Source of the DNA: Halomonas llamarensis
GTDB taxonomy: Bacteria > Pseudomonadota > Gammaproteobacteria > Pseudomonadales > Halomonadaceae
Length of the DNA stretch: 64,000 nucleotides
Assembly: GCF_023555005.1 (NCBI RefSeq)
Contig: NZ_JAMJPJ010000010.1
Span: 37,578 to 101,577, forward strand
Direction: 5' to 3'
Shown here: positions 1-8,713 of the stretch, one piece after another
How the letters are laid out: each line of letters starts with the position of its first letter
How positions within the stretch are numbered: the first letter of the stretch is position 1
Position numbers and translations under genes: made by a program
The notes under the pieces: generated by a model
The model's database searches: none
What the model was told of the DNA's origin: nothing
Seen by the model: the letters and a program-made list of their open reading frames with translations, nothing else

Positions 1-761
1 CTGGCCCCGCTGGGGTCGGCTTCCGTCGACAGCCCAACGGGTGACAGAAAACGCACGCCGTAGGCATTGGCAAAGTAGCCAAACGAATCGTGACCGGTAA
101 TCACGCTGGTAGAAGCAGGGATCTCTTCAATCAACGCGCGGATTTCGTCATCGGTTGCTCGGATCTCGGCTAGGTAGCGCTCGGCACTATCCTGATAAGC
201 CTCGCGGTTATCGCCATCGGCTTCGATCAAGCCATCACGGATATTCGCGACGTAGGTCTCGGCGCGGGCCAGGTCCTGCCAGGCGTGCGGGTCATCATCG
301 CCATGGGCGTCTTCTTCATGCCCATGGTCGTCATGCCCATGACCTTCGTGTCCATGGTCATCATGAGCGTGATTGTCATGACCGTGCTCGTGATCGCCGT
401 GGTCATCGTGGCTTGAACGATCTAGTGGCTCAATGCCCGCGGTTGCCGTCACCAGTGCGCCGGTGTAATCGCTGGCGTCGATCAAGCGCTCCATCCAGCC
501 TTCAAACCGCAGCCCGTTGAATACCACCAGATCCGCATCGTTCAGCGCCCGCGCGTCACCCGGGCTTGGGGTATACATGTGAGCATCACCGTCGTAGCCG
601 ACCAGCGAGGTCACCTCGACGTGCTCGCCGCCCACCTGTTCGACCATATCGGCCAGTATCGAAAAGCTGGTGACCACCTGAACGCGTTCAGATGCCATGG
701 CGGCGGGTAACGCCAGCAGGGCTGATACGCCAACCAGCCAGCGGGAAGGGTGCAATTTCAT
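1..761 (-). CDS. znuA: Zinc ABC transporter substrate-binding protein ZnuA (3' part outside window)
   Basis: This is the periplasmic zinc-capture protein of a cluster A-I metal ABC transporter; it hands metal to the ZnuB permease. About 253 codons are visible and the C-terminus lies outside the window. Residues 1-23 form a signal peptide. A metal-ligand histidine is at about 61 (DAHMYTPSP) and another at about 159 (DDDPHAW). Between them, residues 118-155 are an extreme His/Asp loop, the hallmark of zinc-type rather than manganese-type proteins. An AGGAG ribosome site precedes the ATG. It follows znuB by 41 bp on the same strand, so it is probably the last gene of a znuCBA operon. Confidence 0.9.
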   Translation of the reverse strand, partial: MKLHPSRWLVGVSALLALPAAMASERVQVVTSFSILADMVEQVGGEHVEVTSLVGYDGDAHMYTPSPGDARALNDADLVVFNGLRFEGWMERLIDASDYTGALVTATAGIEPLDRSSHDDHGDHEHGHDNHAHDDHGHEGHGHDDHGHEEDAHGDDDPHAWQDLARAETYVANIRDGLIEADGDNREAYQDSAERYLAEIRATDDEIRALIEEIPASTSVITGHDSFGYFANAYGVRFLSPVGLSTEADPSGA

Positions 762-802
762 GTCATCGCTCCTGTAGAAATACAACGGGCCACGCCCGAA
801 CG

Positions 803-1693
803 TTAAGTACTCGGCTCGACTGGAAGCGGCGCGGTTTTACGCCGCCACCGTGCCGCCAAGCTGTGATAACGGCCGAACAGGGCAGACAACAGGTAACCAC
901 TGCCGGCCAGCAAAATAATGCTGGGGCCTGAGGGAATATCAAGGTGGAACGACAGCAACAGCCCGCCGGTACTGGCAATCATCGCCAACGCCACGGCAAT
1001 GCCGATCAAGCCCTCCAGGCGCTTGCTCCAGAAGCGCGCCGACGTGGCAGGCAGCATCATCAAGCCTACCGCCATTAGCGTTCCCAGGGTTTGAAACCCG
1101 GCAGTGAGGTTGAGCACCAATAGCCCCAAAAACACGCTATGCACCCAGCCGCTTCGGCGGCTCTGGCCGCGTAAAAACAGCGGGTCCAGACATTCCACCA
1201 CCAGGGCGCGGAAAATCACCGCCAGGGTCAGTACAATCAGCGTGCTCATCCCGGCGATCAGCAGCAGCGCGGTGGAGTTGATCGCCAGAATCGAACCAAA
1301 CAGCACATGGGTCAGGTCAACGCTGCTGCCGCCGATAGAAATCAACATCACGCCGGCGGCCAGTGAAATAATGAAAAAGCTCGCCATGGCCGCGTCTTCG
1401 CGCTGGCCGCCCATTTTGGAAACGGCCCCGGCAAGCAACGCCACCATGACACCAAACAGCACGCCGCCAATGCTCATGGCCGGCAACGAAAATCCGGCCA
1501 GCAAAAACCCCAGCGCAACCCCGGGCAAAATGGCGTGGGCCATGGCGTCGCCAATCAGGCTCATGCCGCGCAACACCAAAAACACGCCAAGTGTGGGCGC
1601 CGCCAACGAAAGCGCCAGGCCCCCCACCACCGCCCGGCGCATAAAGCCGTAATCGAAAGGCGCGATAAACCAGGCATCAAGCAGTGCCAGCAT
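803..1693 (-). CDS. znuB: Zinc ABC transporter permease ZnuB
   Basis: This 296-residue inner-membrane permease of the ABC-3 family passes zinc through the membrane. The sequence is almost wholly hydrophobic with several membrane helices. It contains the family-typical stretch around residues 40-60 with GDAMAHAILPG, just after the LRGMSLIG segment that contacts the ATPase. The length fits the family. The ATG is preceded by GGGAGG inside the end of znuC, and the two genes overlap by 17 nt, which suggests translational coupling. Specificity for zinc is inferred from the His-rich ZnuA downstream and from the Zur-like operator upstream. Confidence 0.9.
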   Translation of the reverse strand: MLALLDAWFIAPFDYGFMRRAVVGGLALSLAAPTLGVFLVLRGMSLIGDAMAHAILPGVALGFLLAGFSLPAMSIGGVLFGVMVALLAGAVSKMGGQREDAAMASFFIISLAAGVMLISIGGSSVDLTHVLFGSILAINSTALLLIAGMSTLIVLTLAVIFRALVVECLDPLFLRGQSRRSGWVHSVFLGLLVLNLTAGFQTLGTLMAVGLMMLPATSARFWSKRLEGLIGIAVALAMIASTGGLLLSFHLDIPSGPSIILLAGSGYLLSALFGRYHSLAARWRRKTAPLPVEPST

Positions 1694-2411
1694 GTTGACC
1701 TCCCAGCGTGAACGGCACCACTTCTGCGGGGGCGTGCTGGTGAGTCAAGGCGCTGGGTGAGACCCATCGGCCGTGACCGCCGTTGAGCATCAGCACCTCG
1801 TCGGCCAGGCGGCGCAGGTGGTCCATATCGTGCAGCACCAGAATCAGGGTGGCCCCGTCGTCAGCCATCTGGCGCAAGATACGAATCAGGATATCCACCG
1901 TTTCGCTATCCACGTTGGCAAACGGCTCGTCGAGCAGTAACAGCTCGGCTTCCTGCATCAGCGTACGGCCGATTAAGGCGCGCTGGCGCTGGCCGCCGGA
2001 AAGCTCACCCAGCGGCCGGTGCGCCAGGTGCGAAATGCCCAGCCGCGCCATGATCTCGCGGCCCTTGCGGTAATGCGACGCGCAGTAGCCTTTGAGCGCC
2101 CCGTGGCTCGGCCAACTGCCGGTCATTACCAGCTCTTCCACGCTCATCGGGAAGGTCAGGTCCAACGCCAGCTGCTGCGGCAGCCAGGCGCGGCGCTCCT
2201 TGGGCACGGTGCATACCACCTTGCCGCTGATCGGGCGTAACTCACCCATGATGGCCTGAATCAGCGTGCTTTTGCCCGATCCGTTGGCGCCAATCAAGGC
2301 GGTAATCGCGCCAGGCTGAAAGTCGCCTTCCACATGCTCCAGCACCGTGCGGTGCCCCTGGGCCAAATGCAGGTTGTGCAGCTGCAAGCGTGATAGTGAA
2401 CGCTGACTCAT
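1677..2411 (-). CDS. znuC: Zinc ABC transporter ATP-binding protein ZnuC
   Basis: This is the cytoplasmic ATPase of the zinc importer, 244 residues from the ATG at 2411. It has a Walker A motif (GANGSGKST), the ABC signature LSGGQRQR, a Walker B motif (LLLLDEPFANVD) and a switch histidine (VLHDMDH). A GTG three codons upstream (2420) is possible. I prefer the ATG because it overlaps the stop of the preceding small gene as ATGA, a usual coupling arrangement in this operon. It overlaps znuB by 17 nt. Confidence 0.9.
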   Translation of the reverse strand: MSQRSLSRLQLHNLHLAQGHRTVLEHVEGDFQPGAITALIGANGSGKSTLIQAIMGELRPISGKVVCTVPKERRAWLPQQLALDLTFPMSVEELVMTGSWPSHGALKGYCASHYRKGREIMARLGISHLAHRPLGELSGGQRQRALIGRTLMQEAELLLLDEPFANVDSETVDILIRILRQMADDGATLILVLHDMDHLRRLADEVLMLNGGHGRWVSPSALTHQHAPAEVVPFTLGGQHAGTA

Positions 2412-2557
2412 ACTGCCCACCCGTTAGCCCACCACACCATCAACCACAGCACCAGCAAAGGCACCGAGACCGACAGCAGCCGCCGCAACGCCGACAGCGA
2501 CATCAGCGAAAAATGGCAAGGCCCTTCCTTGTTGTGGCGATGCGAATGCTCACTCAT
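2408..2557 (-). CDS. Small His-rich membrane peptide at the head of the znu operon
   Basis: This is a 49-residue protein I do not recognise as a named family. It starts with a short His-rich segment (MSEHSHRHNKEG), followed by a basic patch and one C-terminal hydrophobic helix (about residues 28-49). An earlier in-frame start at 2626 is possible but would run through the presumed promoter and operator. I chose 2557 because a GAGG-type ribosome site lies just upstream. Its stop overlaps the znuC start as ATGA, so it is probably translated with znuC. A role in zinc handling is inferred only from position and the histidines. Confidence 0.6.
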   Translation of the reverse strand: MSEHSHRHNKEGPCHFSLMSLSALRRLLSVSVPLLVLWLMVWWANGWAV

Positions 2558-2585
2558 TAAGCCGACCTCGTGAATAATTGAATAG

Positions 2586-2598
2586 GTTATAACATAAC
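2586..2598 (-). promoter_or_regulatory. Zur-like operator upstream of the znu operon
   Basis: A perfect inverted repeat GTTAT-AAC-ATAAC lies 28 bp upstream of the first start codon of the operon. It resembles the core of gammaproteobacterial Zur boxes (GTTATnnTATAAC-like), and the genes behind it are zinc-uptake genes. A zur gene is not in the window. Binding by Zur is an inference. Confidence 0.6.
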
Positions 2599-2784
2599 GA
2601 TGGTAAAGCCAAAAAAACCGCTGCACATTTTACGCGCTCAGTGGCCTAGGGCAACGCTAAGAATGCCGCGATGCCACCAAATCAGGCAAGAGTGGATTCA
2701 GGGGTTGGCTAAGTATGACGAAGGTCAATGGTGTGGTGAGGTAAAGAATGGTTAGATGGGGGAAACGACTATTAGGAGCGCCGC

Positions 2785-3783
2785 ATGGATGACTTTTCAC
2801 CCAATGACCTAAAAACCATTCTTCATTCCAAACGCGCGAATCTCTATTACCTGCAGCATTGCCGGGTTCTGGTGAACGGTGGCCGGGTGGAGTACGTCAC
2901 CGATGAGGGCAGTAAATCCCGCTACTGGAATATCCCTATTGCTAACACCACTTCAATACTGCTGGGTACCGGCACCTCGATTACTCAAGCGGCCATGCGT
3001 GAACTTGCCAAGGCAGGTGTATTAGTCGGGTTTTGCGGTGGCGGCGGCACGCCGTTGTTTGCGGCCAATGAGGTGGATGTGGATGTTGCCTGGCTAACCC
3101 CGCAAAGCGAATACCGGCCTACGGAATACCTGCAATACTGGGTACGCTTCTGGTTTGACGATATAAAACGCCTAGATGCCGCCCGCGCCTTTCAGCAAGC
3201 CCGCCTGGCCCGCATCGAAGCCCTGTGGACAAGCCGCGTAATGAAAGACGCAGGCTTTAGTATTTCTACCGATCACCTGCATAGCGCACTGAACCACCAC
3301 CGCGAAGCGATTAAAAAAGCCCCGAGTACGGTAGATCTACTCACCCTGGAAGCACGGTTAACCAAGACGCTGTTCAAGCTGGCGGTGAACGCGGTCGAGT
3401 ACGGTGACTTCACCCGCGCCAAGCGCGGCGCGGGCACCGACCCCGCCAACCGCTTTCTCGATCACGGCAACTACCTTGCCTACGGCTTGGCGGCGACCGC
3501 TACCTGGGTGCTGGGCATTCCCCACGGGCTTGCGGTACTCCACGGCAAAACTCGCCGGGGCGGCTTGGTCTTTGACGTGGCCGATTTAGTCAAAGACGCG
3601 GTGATTCTGCCCCAAGCGTTTATTTCCGCCATGCGCGGCGATGAAGAGCAGGAGTTTCGCCAAGCCTGCATCGAGCGCTTAACCCGCACCGAATCCCTCG
3701 ACTTCATGATTGATACGCTCAAAGAAGTCGCCCAAGAGCTGGGGCATGCACAGGGGAAAGAGCTGGGGAGTGGCGAATCATGA
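2785..3783 (+). CDS. cas1: Type I-F CRISPR adaptation endonuclease Cas1
   Basis: Cas1 integrates new spacers at the leader end of the array, working with Cas2-3. The 332-residue length and overall sequence fit the I-F subfamily. The metal-binding triad is visible: Glu189 (LTLEARL), His253 (AVLHGK) and Asp264/Asp267 (VFDVADL). The start codon follows an AGGAG at 7 nt. The gene opens the cas operon and its stop overlaps the cas2-3 start as ATGA. The 158 bp between the znu region and this start must hold the operon promoter, but I see no clear -35/-10 pair there. Confidence 0.96.
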   Translation: MDDFSPNDLKTILHSKRANLYYLQHCRVLVNGGRVEYVTDEGSKSRYWNIPIANTTSILLGTGTSITQAAMRELAKAGVLVGFCGGGGTPLFAANEVDVDVAWLTPQSEYRPTEYLQYWVRFWFDDIKRLDAARAFQQARLARIEALWTSRVMKDAGFSISTDHLHSALNHHREAIKKAPSTVDLLTLEARLTKTLFKLAVNAVEYGDFTRAKRGAGTDPANRFLDHGNYLAYGLAATATWVLGIPHGLAVLHGKTRRGGLVFDVADLVKDAVILPQAFISAMRGDEEQEFRQACIERLTRTESLDFMIDTLKEVAQELGHAQGKELGSGES

Positions 3784-6700
3784 ACGTGCTGTTGATTTCC
3801 CAGTGCAACAAAAACGCCCTGAAAGAAACGCGCCGAATACTTGATCAATTTGCCGAGCGCCGCGGCGACCGCACCTGGCAAACGCCGATTACCCAAGCCG
3901 GGCTAGATACCTTGCGCAAACTGCTGCGCAAAACCGCCCGCAAAAACACCGCCGTCGCCTGCCACTGGATTCGAGGCCACGACCACAGCGAGCTGCTGTG
4001 GGGGGTGGGGGATGCGGCTCAGTTCAATCTCAATGGCGCGGTGCCCACCAATACCACTGCCCGCGATATTCTGCGCCGCCAGGATGAAAACGACTGGCAC
4101 AACGGCGAAGATATCCTTCTGCTCACTGCCTTGGCTGCGTTACTGCATGATTTGGGCAAAGCCTGCGACGCCTTTCAGCAGCGGCTTAAAGGCAAGTTGG
4201 AAGGGCGCAACTTATATCGCCATGAGTGGATATCGCTTCGCCTGTTCCAAGCGTTTGTGGGGAGTGATGACGACGCCACCTGGCTGGCGCGACTGGCCGA
4301 AGGCGACTATCAAGAGCAGGACTGGCTGGAGGGTTTAGAGCGTGACGGATTAGATAGCCCCACATCGGCGGTGTTTAGTTGTTTGCCGCCGCTGGCTGCT
4401 GCGCTGGGTTGGCTGGTGCTTAGCCACCACCGCCTGCCGTTAAAACCGCCGGACAAAGAGAGTGACGGCCCAAGGCGCTGGGGGCGCGGGAGCACTCGCC
4501 TGCAAGCAGAGCAGCTTCCCCAGTTATTCGCCGCCATCAACGCTGAATGGAATGAGATTCCCGAAACCCAAGACCCTAAGCGTATCGCCCCGTACTGGCA
4601 ATTCAGCGGTGGTTTGCCGTTGAGCACCTCCCGCTGGCGTGAACGTGCTACTAAGCTCGCCACTAGGCTACAGACACGGCTAAAAGCGAATTGTCACTGG
4701 CTGGAAAGCCACTACGTCATGCACTTGGCGCGGCTAAGCTTAATGCTCGCTGACCACCACTACTCAAGCCTTGAAGACCCCCAGCATCGCGTGCATGGCG
4801 AACCCAACTATCCGCTGGTTGCCAACACCGTGCGCAAAACCGGCAAGCCCAATCAGCCGTTGGATGAACATATTCTGGGCGTGGAAAAACACGCCGCTGC
4901 GATAGCGCGCGCACTGCCTAGCGTCGACAGCCATCTGCCGCGTTTAGCGCGCCATAAAGGCTTTCGTAAACGCAGCAGCCACCCGCGATTTCGCTGGCAG
5001 GATAAAGCTTTTGATCTGGCTCAATCACTTAGAGAACGCAGCCAACGACAAGGCTTTTTTGGCATCAATATGGCTTCCACCGGCTGCGGCAAAACGCTGG
5101 CGAATGGGCGCATTATGTACGCGCTGGCTGATCCTCAGCAGGGCGCACGCTTTAGCATTGCGCTCGGGCTACGCACGTTAACGCTGCAGACCGGCCAAGC
5201 CCTTCGCGAGCGTTTGCACCTGGGGGAGGATGAGCTCGCTGTGCGCGTAGGCGGTAGCGCCAATAAAACGCTGTTTGAACACTACGAGCAAGAGGCCGAA
5301 GCCAGCGGCTCGGCGTCTCAGCAGGCGCTGATCGAAGAAGACGCCCACGTGGTGTTTGACGGCAACTTCGATAACCACCCGGTGCTGCGCCGCCTGAATA
5401 ATGAACCGGGCACCCGCGCCCTGATCGCCGCGCCCATATTGGTATGCACCGTTGACCACCTGGTGCCCGCTACGGAGAGCACGCGAGGCGGGCGGCAGAT
5501 CGTACCCATGCTGCGGCTAATGAGCAGCGACCTAGTGCTCGATGAAATCGACGATTTCGATATCAACGACCTGCCCGCGCTGGCTCGATTAGTGAATTGG
5601 GCGGGGCTCTTGGGATCGCGGGTGCTGCTGTCATCCGCCACCTTGCCGCCTGCGTTAGTCGAAGGGTTGTATGAAGCCTACCGAAGCGGCCGCGAAGCCT
5701 TTCAGCGCCACCGTGGCGAACCGGGCTTGGCGGTGGATATCTGCTGCGCCTGGTTCGATGAACACGACCGTCAGCATGAAAACTGCGCTAACAGCGAGAC
5801 CTTCAAAGCGGCGCATCAGGCCTTTGCCAAGCGCCGGTTAGAGCGCCTAGCCACTAGCCCGGTGCGCCGCCGTGGCGATATTTTAGCGTTGCCAGCGTTG
5901 GGTAAACGGCCAGAAGAGATTAGGCCCGCGATTGCAGAACTGCTACGCAAGCACGCGCTGGCGCTGCACCAGCAGCATCACTCCGTTGACCCCCACACCC
6001 GCAAACGCGTCAGCTTTGGCCTTGTGCGTATGGCCAATATCGACCCCTTGGTGGATGTCGCCAGGGCGCTGTTTCAGCAGGGCGCGCCAGAAGGTGCGCG
6101 CATACATCTATGCGTTTACCACTCCCGCCACCCGTTGGTGATGCGCTCGGAGATTGAGCGCCGGTTAGATAAAACGCTGCAACGGGCCGAGCCAGAGCGC
6201 GTGTTTCAGCAGCCCGATATCCGCCGCTTGCTGGATAGCAGCGAAGAAAACGACCACCTGTTTATCGTGCTGGGCTCGCCGGTCACCGAAGTCGGCCGCG
6301 ACCACGATTACGACTGGGCGATCGTAGAGCCTTCTTCCATGCGTTCAATCATTCAGCTAGCGGGCCGGGTGCGCCGTCACCGCGAGCAGGCGTGTGAAGT
6401 GCCCAATATTTTGCTGTTAGAGACGAATCTAAAAGACCTTGAGCGGCCGGACGAACCTGCTTTTTATAAACCAGGCTTTGAAACGAAGATGGTTTGGAAG
6501 CTTAAGAGCCATTCGCTTAGCACGCTGTTAACGCCGGATGAGTACCAGGTAATCGACGCCCGCCCCCGCGTGCTGGCGCGGGAAGTGCTGCACGCTACAG
6601 AAAGCCTCGTCGATCTGGAGCATGAGCGGCTACACCAACTGATGATCGAACAGCCCGCTGAACCGTTAACCAAAAAAGACATAAGATTAAAAAAGCAGCC

Positions 6701-7124
6701 CAAACCACCGCCGTTAGGGGCCTATAGCTGGTACGCCGTACCACAGGTGCACTTAACCGGTGTATTGATTCAGCGCCAACCGTTTCGAGAGCAGCTCGAA
6801 CCTGAAATAACCCTAGCGCTGCTGCCCGATGAAGGCGGCGAAACCTGGACGCTACACCGCGTAGACGATGGTGCAAGGCGGGGTGAAAAGCTCTATGTGC
6901 CGGTAGAAGAGAGCCTGCTGGTGCGGGTAGACCTGGCAAAAGAGCAGGGCGAGCGGATTCAAGCCTGGGGCGCCAGCGACTACTTGACAGCACTGGCTGA
7001 CTTGGCCGAAGACCTGGATATCTCCTTGGATCGCGCCGCCCGAACCTTCGGCACGGTAACGGCCTCGGCTAGAAACCAGCGCTGGGGGTATCACCCGGTG
7101 TTGGGGTTTTGGCGGAGCAAATGA
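3780..7124 (+). CDS. cas3: Type I-F Cas2-Cas3 fusion nuclease-helicase
   Basis: This 1114-residue protein is the I-F signature fusion. An N-terminal Cas2-like domain (about 1-95) serves adaptation, an HD nuclease follows (HD pair at residues 123-124, ALLHDLGKA), then a superfamily-2 helicase. Helicase motifs are intact: Walker A near 434 (STGCGKT), DEID near 587, SAT near 620 (LLSSATLP) and motif VI near 860 (QLAGRVRRHR). It unwinds and shreds target DNA after recruitment by the Csy complex. All key motifs are present, so it is predicted to be functional. Downstream it abuts a gene on the opposite strand, which separates it from csy1. Confidence 0.96.
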   Translation: MNVLLISQCNKNALKETRRILDQFAERRGDRTWQTPITQAGLDTLRKLLRKTARKNTAVACHWIRGHDHSELLWGVGDAAQFNLNGAVPTNTTARDILRRQDENDWHNGEDILLLTALAALLHDLGKACDAFQQRLKGKLEGRNLYRHEWISLRLFQAFVGSDDDATWLARLAEGDYQEQDWLEGLERDGLDSPTSAVFSCLPPLAAALGWLVLSHHRLPLKPPDKESDGPRRWGRGSTRLQAEQLPQLFAAINAEWNEIPETQDPKRIAPYWQFSGGLPLSTSRWRERATKLATRLQTRLKANCHWLESHYVMHLARLSLMLADHHYSSLEDPQHRVHGEPNYPLVANTVRKTGKPNQPLDEHILGVEKHAAAIARALPSVDSHLPRLARHKGFRKRSSHPRFRWQDKAFDLAQSLRERSQRQGFFGINMASTGCGKTLANGRIMYALADPQQGARFSIALGLRTLTLQTGQALRERLHLGEDELAVRVGGSANKTLFEHYEQEAEASGSASQQALIEEDAHVVFDGNFDNHPVLRRLNNEPGTRALIAAPILVCTVDHLVPATESTRGGRQIVPMLRLMSSDLVLDEIDDFDINDLPALARLVNWAGLLGSRVLLSSATLPPALVEGLYEAYRSGREAFQRHRGEPGLAVDICCAWFDEHDRQHENCANSETFKAAHQAFAKRRLERLATSPVRRRGDILALPALGKRPEEIRPAIAELLRKHALALHQQHHSVDPHTRKRVSFGLVRMANIDPLVDVARALFQQGAPEGARIHLCVYHSRHPLVMRSEIERRLDKTLQRAEPERVFQQPDIRRLLDSSEENDHLFIVLGSPVTEVGRDHDYDWAIVEPSSMRSIIQLAGRVRRHREQACEVPNILLLETNLKDLERPDEPAFYKPGFETKMVWKLKSHSLSTLLTPDEYQVIDARPRVLAREVLHATESLVDLEHERLHQLMIEQPAEPLTKKDIRLKKQPKPPPLGAYSWYAVPQVHLTGVLIQRQPFREQLEPEITLALLPDEGGETWTLHRVDDGARRGEKLYVPVEESLLVRVDLAKEQGERIQAWGASDYLTALADLAEDLDISLDRAARTFGTVTASARNQRWGYHPVLGFWRSK

Positions 7125-7126
7125 CG

Positions 7127-7309
7127 TCAAACATGCTCGTTAATATCGGCGAGCACTTCACGTACAAGCGCTTGTATGCCAGCAAGCGCATCAGCGCTGT
7201 CATTCGCAAGCCAGGAAAGACTGGGGAAATCAGAACATAAGCCTACAAATTGTTGGTCTTCTTCAGACCAAAGAATACTAAAGATGTGGTCACTGTGATT
7301 TATCATCAT
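7127..7309 (-). CDS. HicB-like antitoxin-domain protein inside the cas operon
   Basis: This 60-residue ORF reads against the cas genes. Its body (FSILWSEEDQQFVGLCSDFP and then LSWLANDSADALAGI) matches the N-terminal fold of HicB-like antitoxins, where short strands are followed by a helix. Full HicB-like proteins usually carry a C-terminal DNA-binding domain of the ribbon-helix-helix or HTH type; here the stop codon comes just 2 bp from the cas2-3 stop and no such domain follows. No HicA toxin is adjacent. The ribosome site is weak. It could be a standalone small family member, a truncated remnant or a local regulator. The stretch is visibly richer in A+T than its neighbours, which suggests transfer. 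Confidence 0.6.
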   Translation of the reverse strand: MMINHSDHIFSILWSEEDQQFVGLCSDFPSLSWLANDSADALAGIQALVREVLADINEHV

Positions 7310-7348
7310 TTCTATGCCAGCAGAGTTTGATAACCAAAGGGAAAACGT

Positions 7349-8713
7349 ATGGCAGATAATAGCAGAGCAGCAGAAATTCGCTCTGGGATCGAAGCCTTCT
7401 TAAAAGAGCGCTTCGATACCAAGGCGGAAAAGCTAGCTCCCGATGACCCGAAATACCAAGCACTAGTCGAGCAGTTTCAGTTAGGTACCTGGATCAACGA
7501 TGCCGCCCGCCGCGTTAGCCAGCTACAAGTGGTTACCCACTCCCTCAAGCCTATCCACCCCGATGCCAAAGGCTCCAACCTTTACGCCCCGCCTGAATCG
7601 CTAAACAACCATCATCTTGTCGGTAGTCATGTACTACCCACTGATTTTGCGGGCGATGTGGTGGGCAACGCCGCAGCCTTGGATGTGTATAAGTTCTTGA
7701 AGCTGCACTTCGAGGAAAAATCGCTGCTTGAGCGTGCGCTAGAAAATGATAGCGAGTTTGCCAAAGCGTTAAGCGATAACCCCGAACAAGCCCAGGCGTG
7801 GATCAATGCCTTCGCGGCGATTACCGAACCGCGCGGCGACCACTCCTCCCATACCCGAGGCAAACAGCTCTACTGGCTGGTGGGTGATGAGGCCTTGGAA
7901 AATGGAGACTTCCATCTGCTAGCCCCGCTCTATGCGACCTCGCTGGCCCACCGCGTTTTTCAAACTATTAACCATGATCGCTTTAGCGAAGAGGCTAAAG
8001 AAGCACGAAAAGCTAAGCGGGAAGGTAAACACGCCGAGCAACTCGTGCACAGCTACCCCAACCTAGCCGTACAGAAAATGGGAGGCACTAAGCCACAAAA
8101 TATCTCGCAACTGAATAGCGAGCGGGGCGGCAACAACTATTTGCTAGCCTCAATGCCACCTAGTTGGAATGTGCGAGATGTCCGCCCGCCGATGAAGGTG
8201 GATTCAGTATTTAAAACGTTTGGTGTTTTCTATTACACCGGCGGCGTAAAAGGATTGGTTAAAGACCTAAAGCATTTCCTTGAGACCAACCCCTCCACCG
8301 ATATGCACACCCGCGATTTACGCGATGACTTCACCGCCATGCTGATGGACGAGCTGGCGCTGTTTGCCATGCAAATGCATAGCCTGCCAGCGGGTTGGAG
8401 CGACGATGAAAAATGCGAACTGGTCGCCGAAGAAGCCTTCTGGCTAGACCCTGGCCGAGCCGAGGAAGATGCCGCTTTTCGTGAAGCGCGAAACAGCGTG
8501 GAATGGACAGACGAGATTCGCCACCGCTTTGCTAACTGGCTTAATGCCGCGTTAGGCGAAAAGCTCCCATTTGGCGATGTGGAGTTTCGTCACTGGCAGA
8601 AAACGCTGGAGAAAGATACGACTCATCAAAGCATGTTGGATCGTGACCGCCGCTGGATGGAGAGCCTAATGGAAGACTTAGCCAACCTGCCAGGAGGTGA
8701 TGACGATGAGTGA
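7349..8713 (+). CDS. csy1: Type I-F Csy1 (Cas8f) large subunit
   Basis: Csy1 is the large subunit of the I-F surveillance complex; with Csy2 it caps the 5' end of the crRNA and reads the PAM. The 454 residues fit the family, and the order csy1-csy2-csy3-csy4 supports the call. The start follows AAGGG at a good spacing. Because an antisense gene separates it from cas2-3 by 224 bp, csy1-4 may be transcribed from their own promoter in 7125-7348 as well as by read-through. Confidence 0.94.
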   Translation: MADNSRAAEIRSGIEAFLKERFDTKAEKLAPDDPKYQALVEQFQLGTWINDAARRVSQLQVVTHSLKPIHPDAKGSNLYAPPESLNNHHLVGSHVLPTDFAGDVVGNAAALDVYKFLKLHFEEKSLLERALENDSEFAKALSDNPEQAQAWINAFAAITEPRGDHSSHTRGKQLYWLVGDEALENGDFHLLAPLYATSLAHRVFQTINHDRFSEEAKEARKAKREGKHAEQLVHSYPNLAVQKMGGTKPQNISQLNSERGGNNYLLASMPPSWNVRDVRPPMKVDSVFKTFGVFYYTGGVKGLVKDLKHFLETNPSTDMHTRDLRDDFTAMLMDELALFAMQMHSLPAGWSDDEKCELVAEEAFWLDPGRAEEDAAFREARNSVEWTDEIRHRFANWLNAALGEKLPFGDVEFRHWQKTLEKDTTHQSMLDRDRRWMESLMEDLANLPGGDDDE

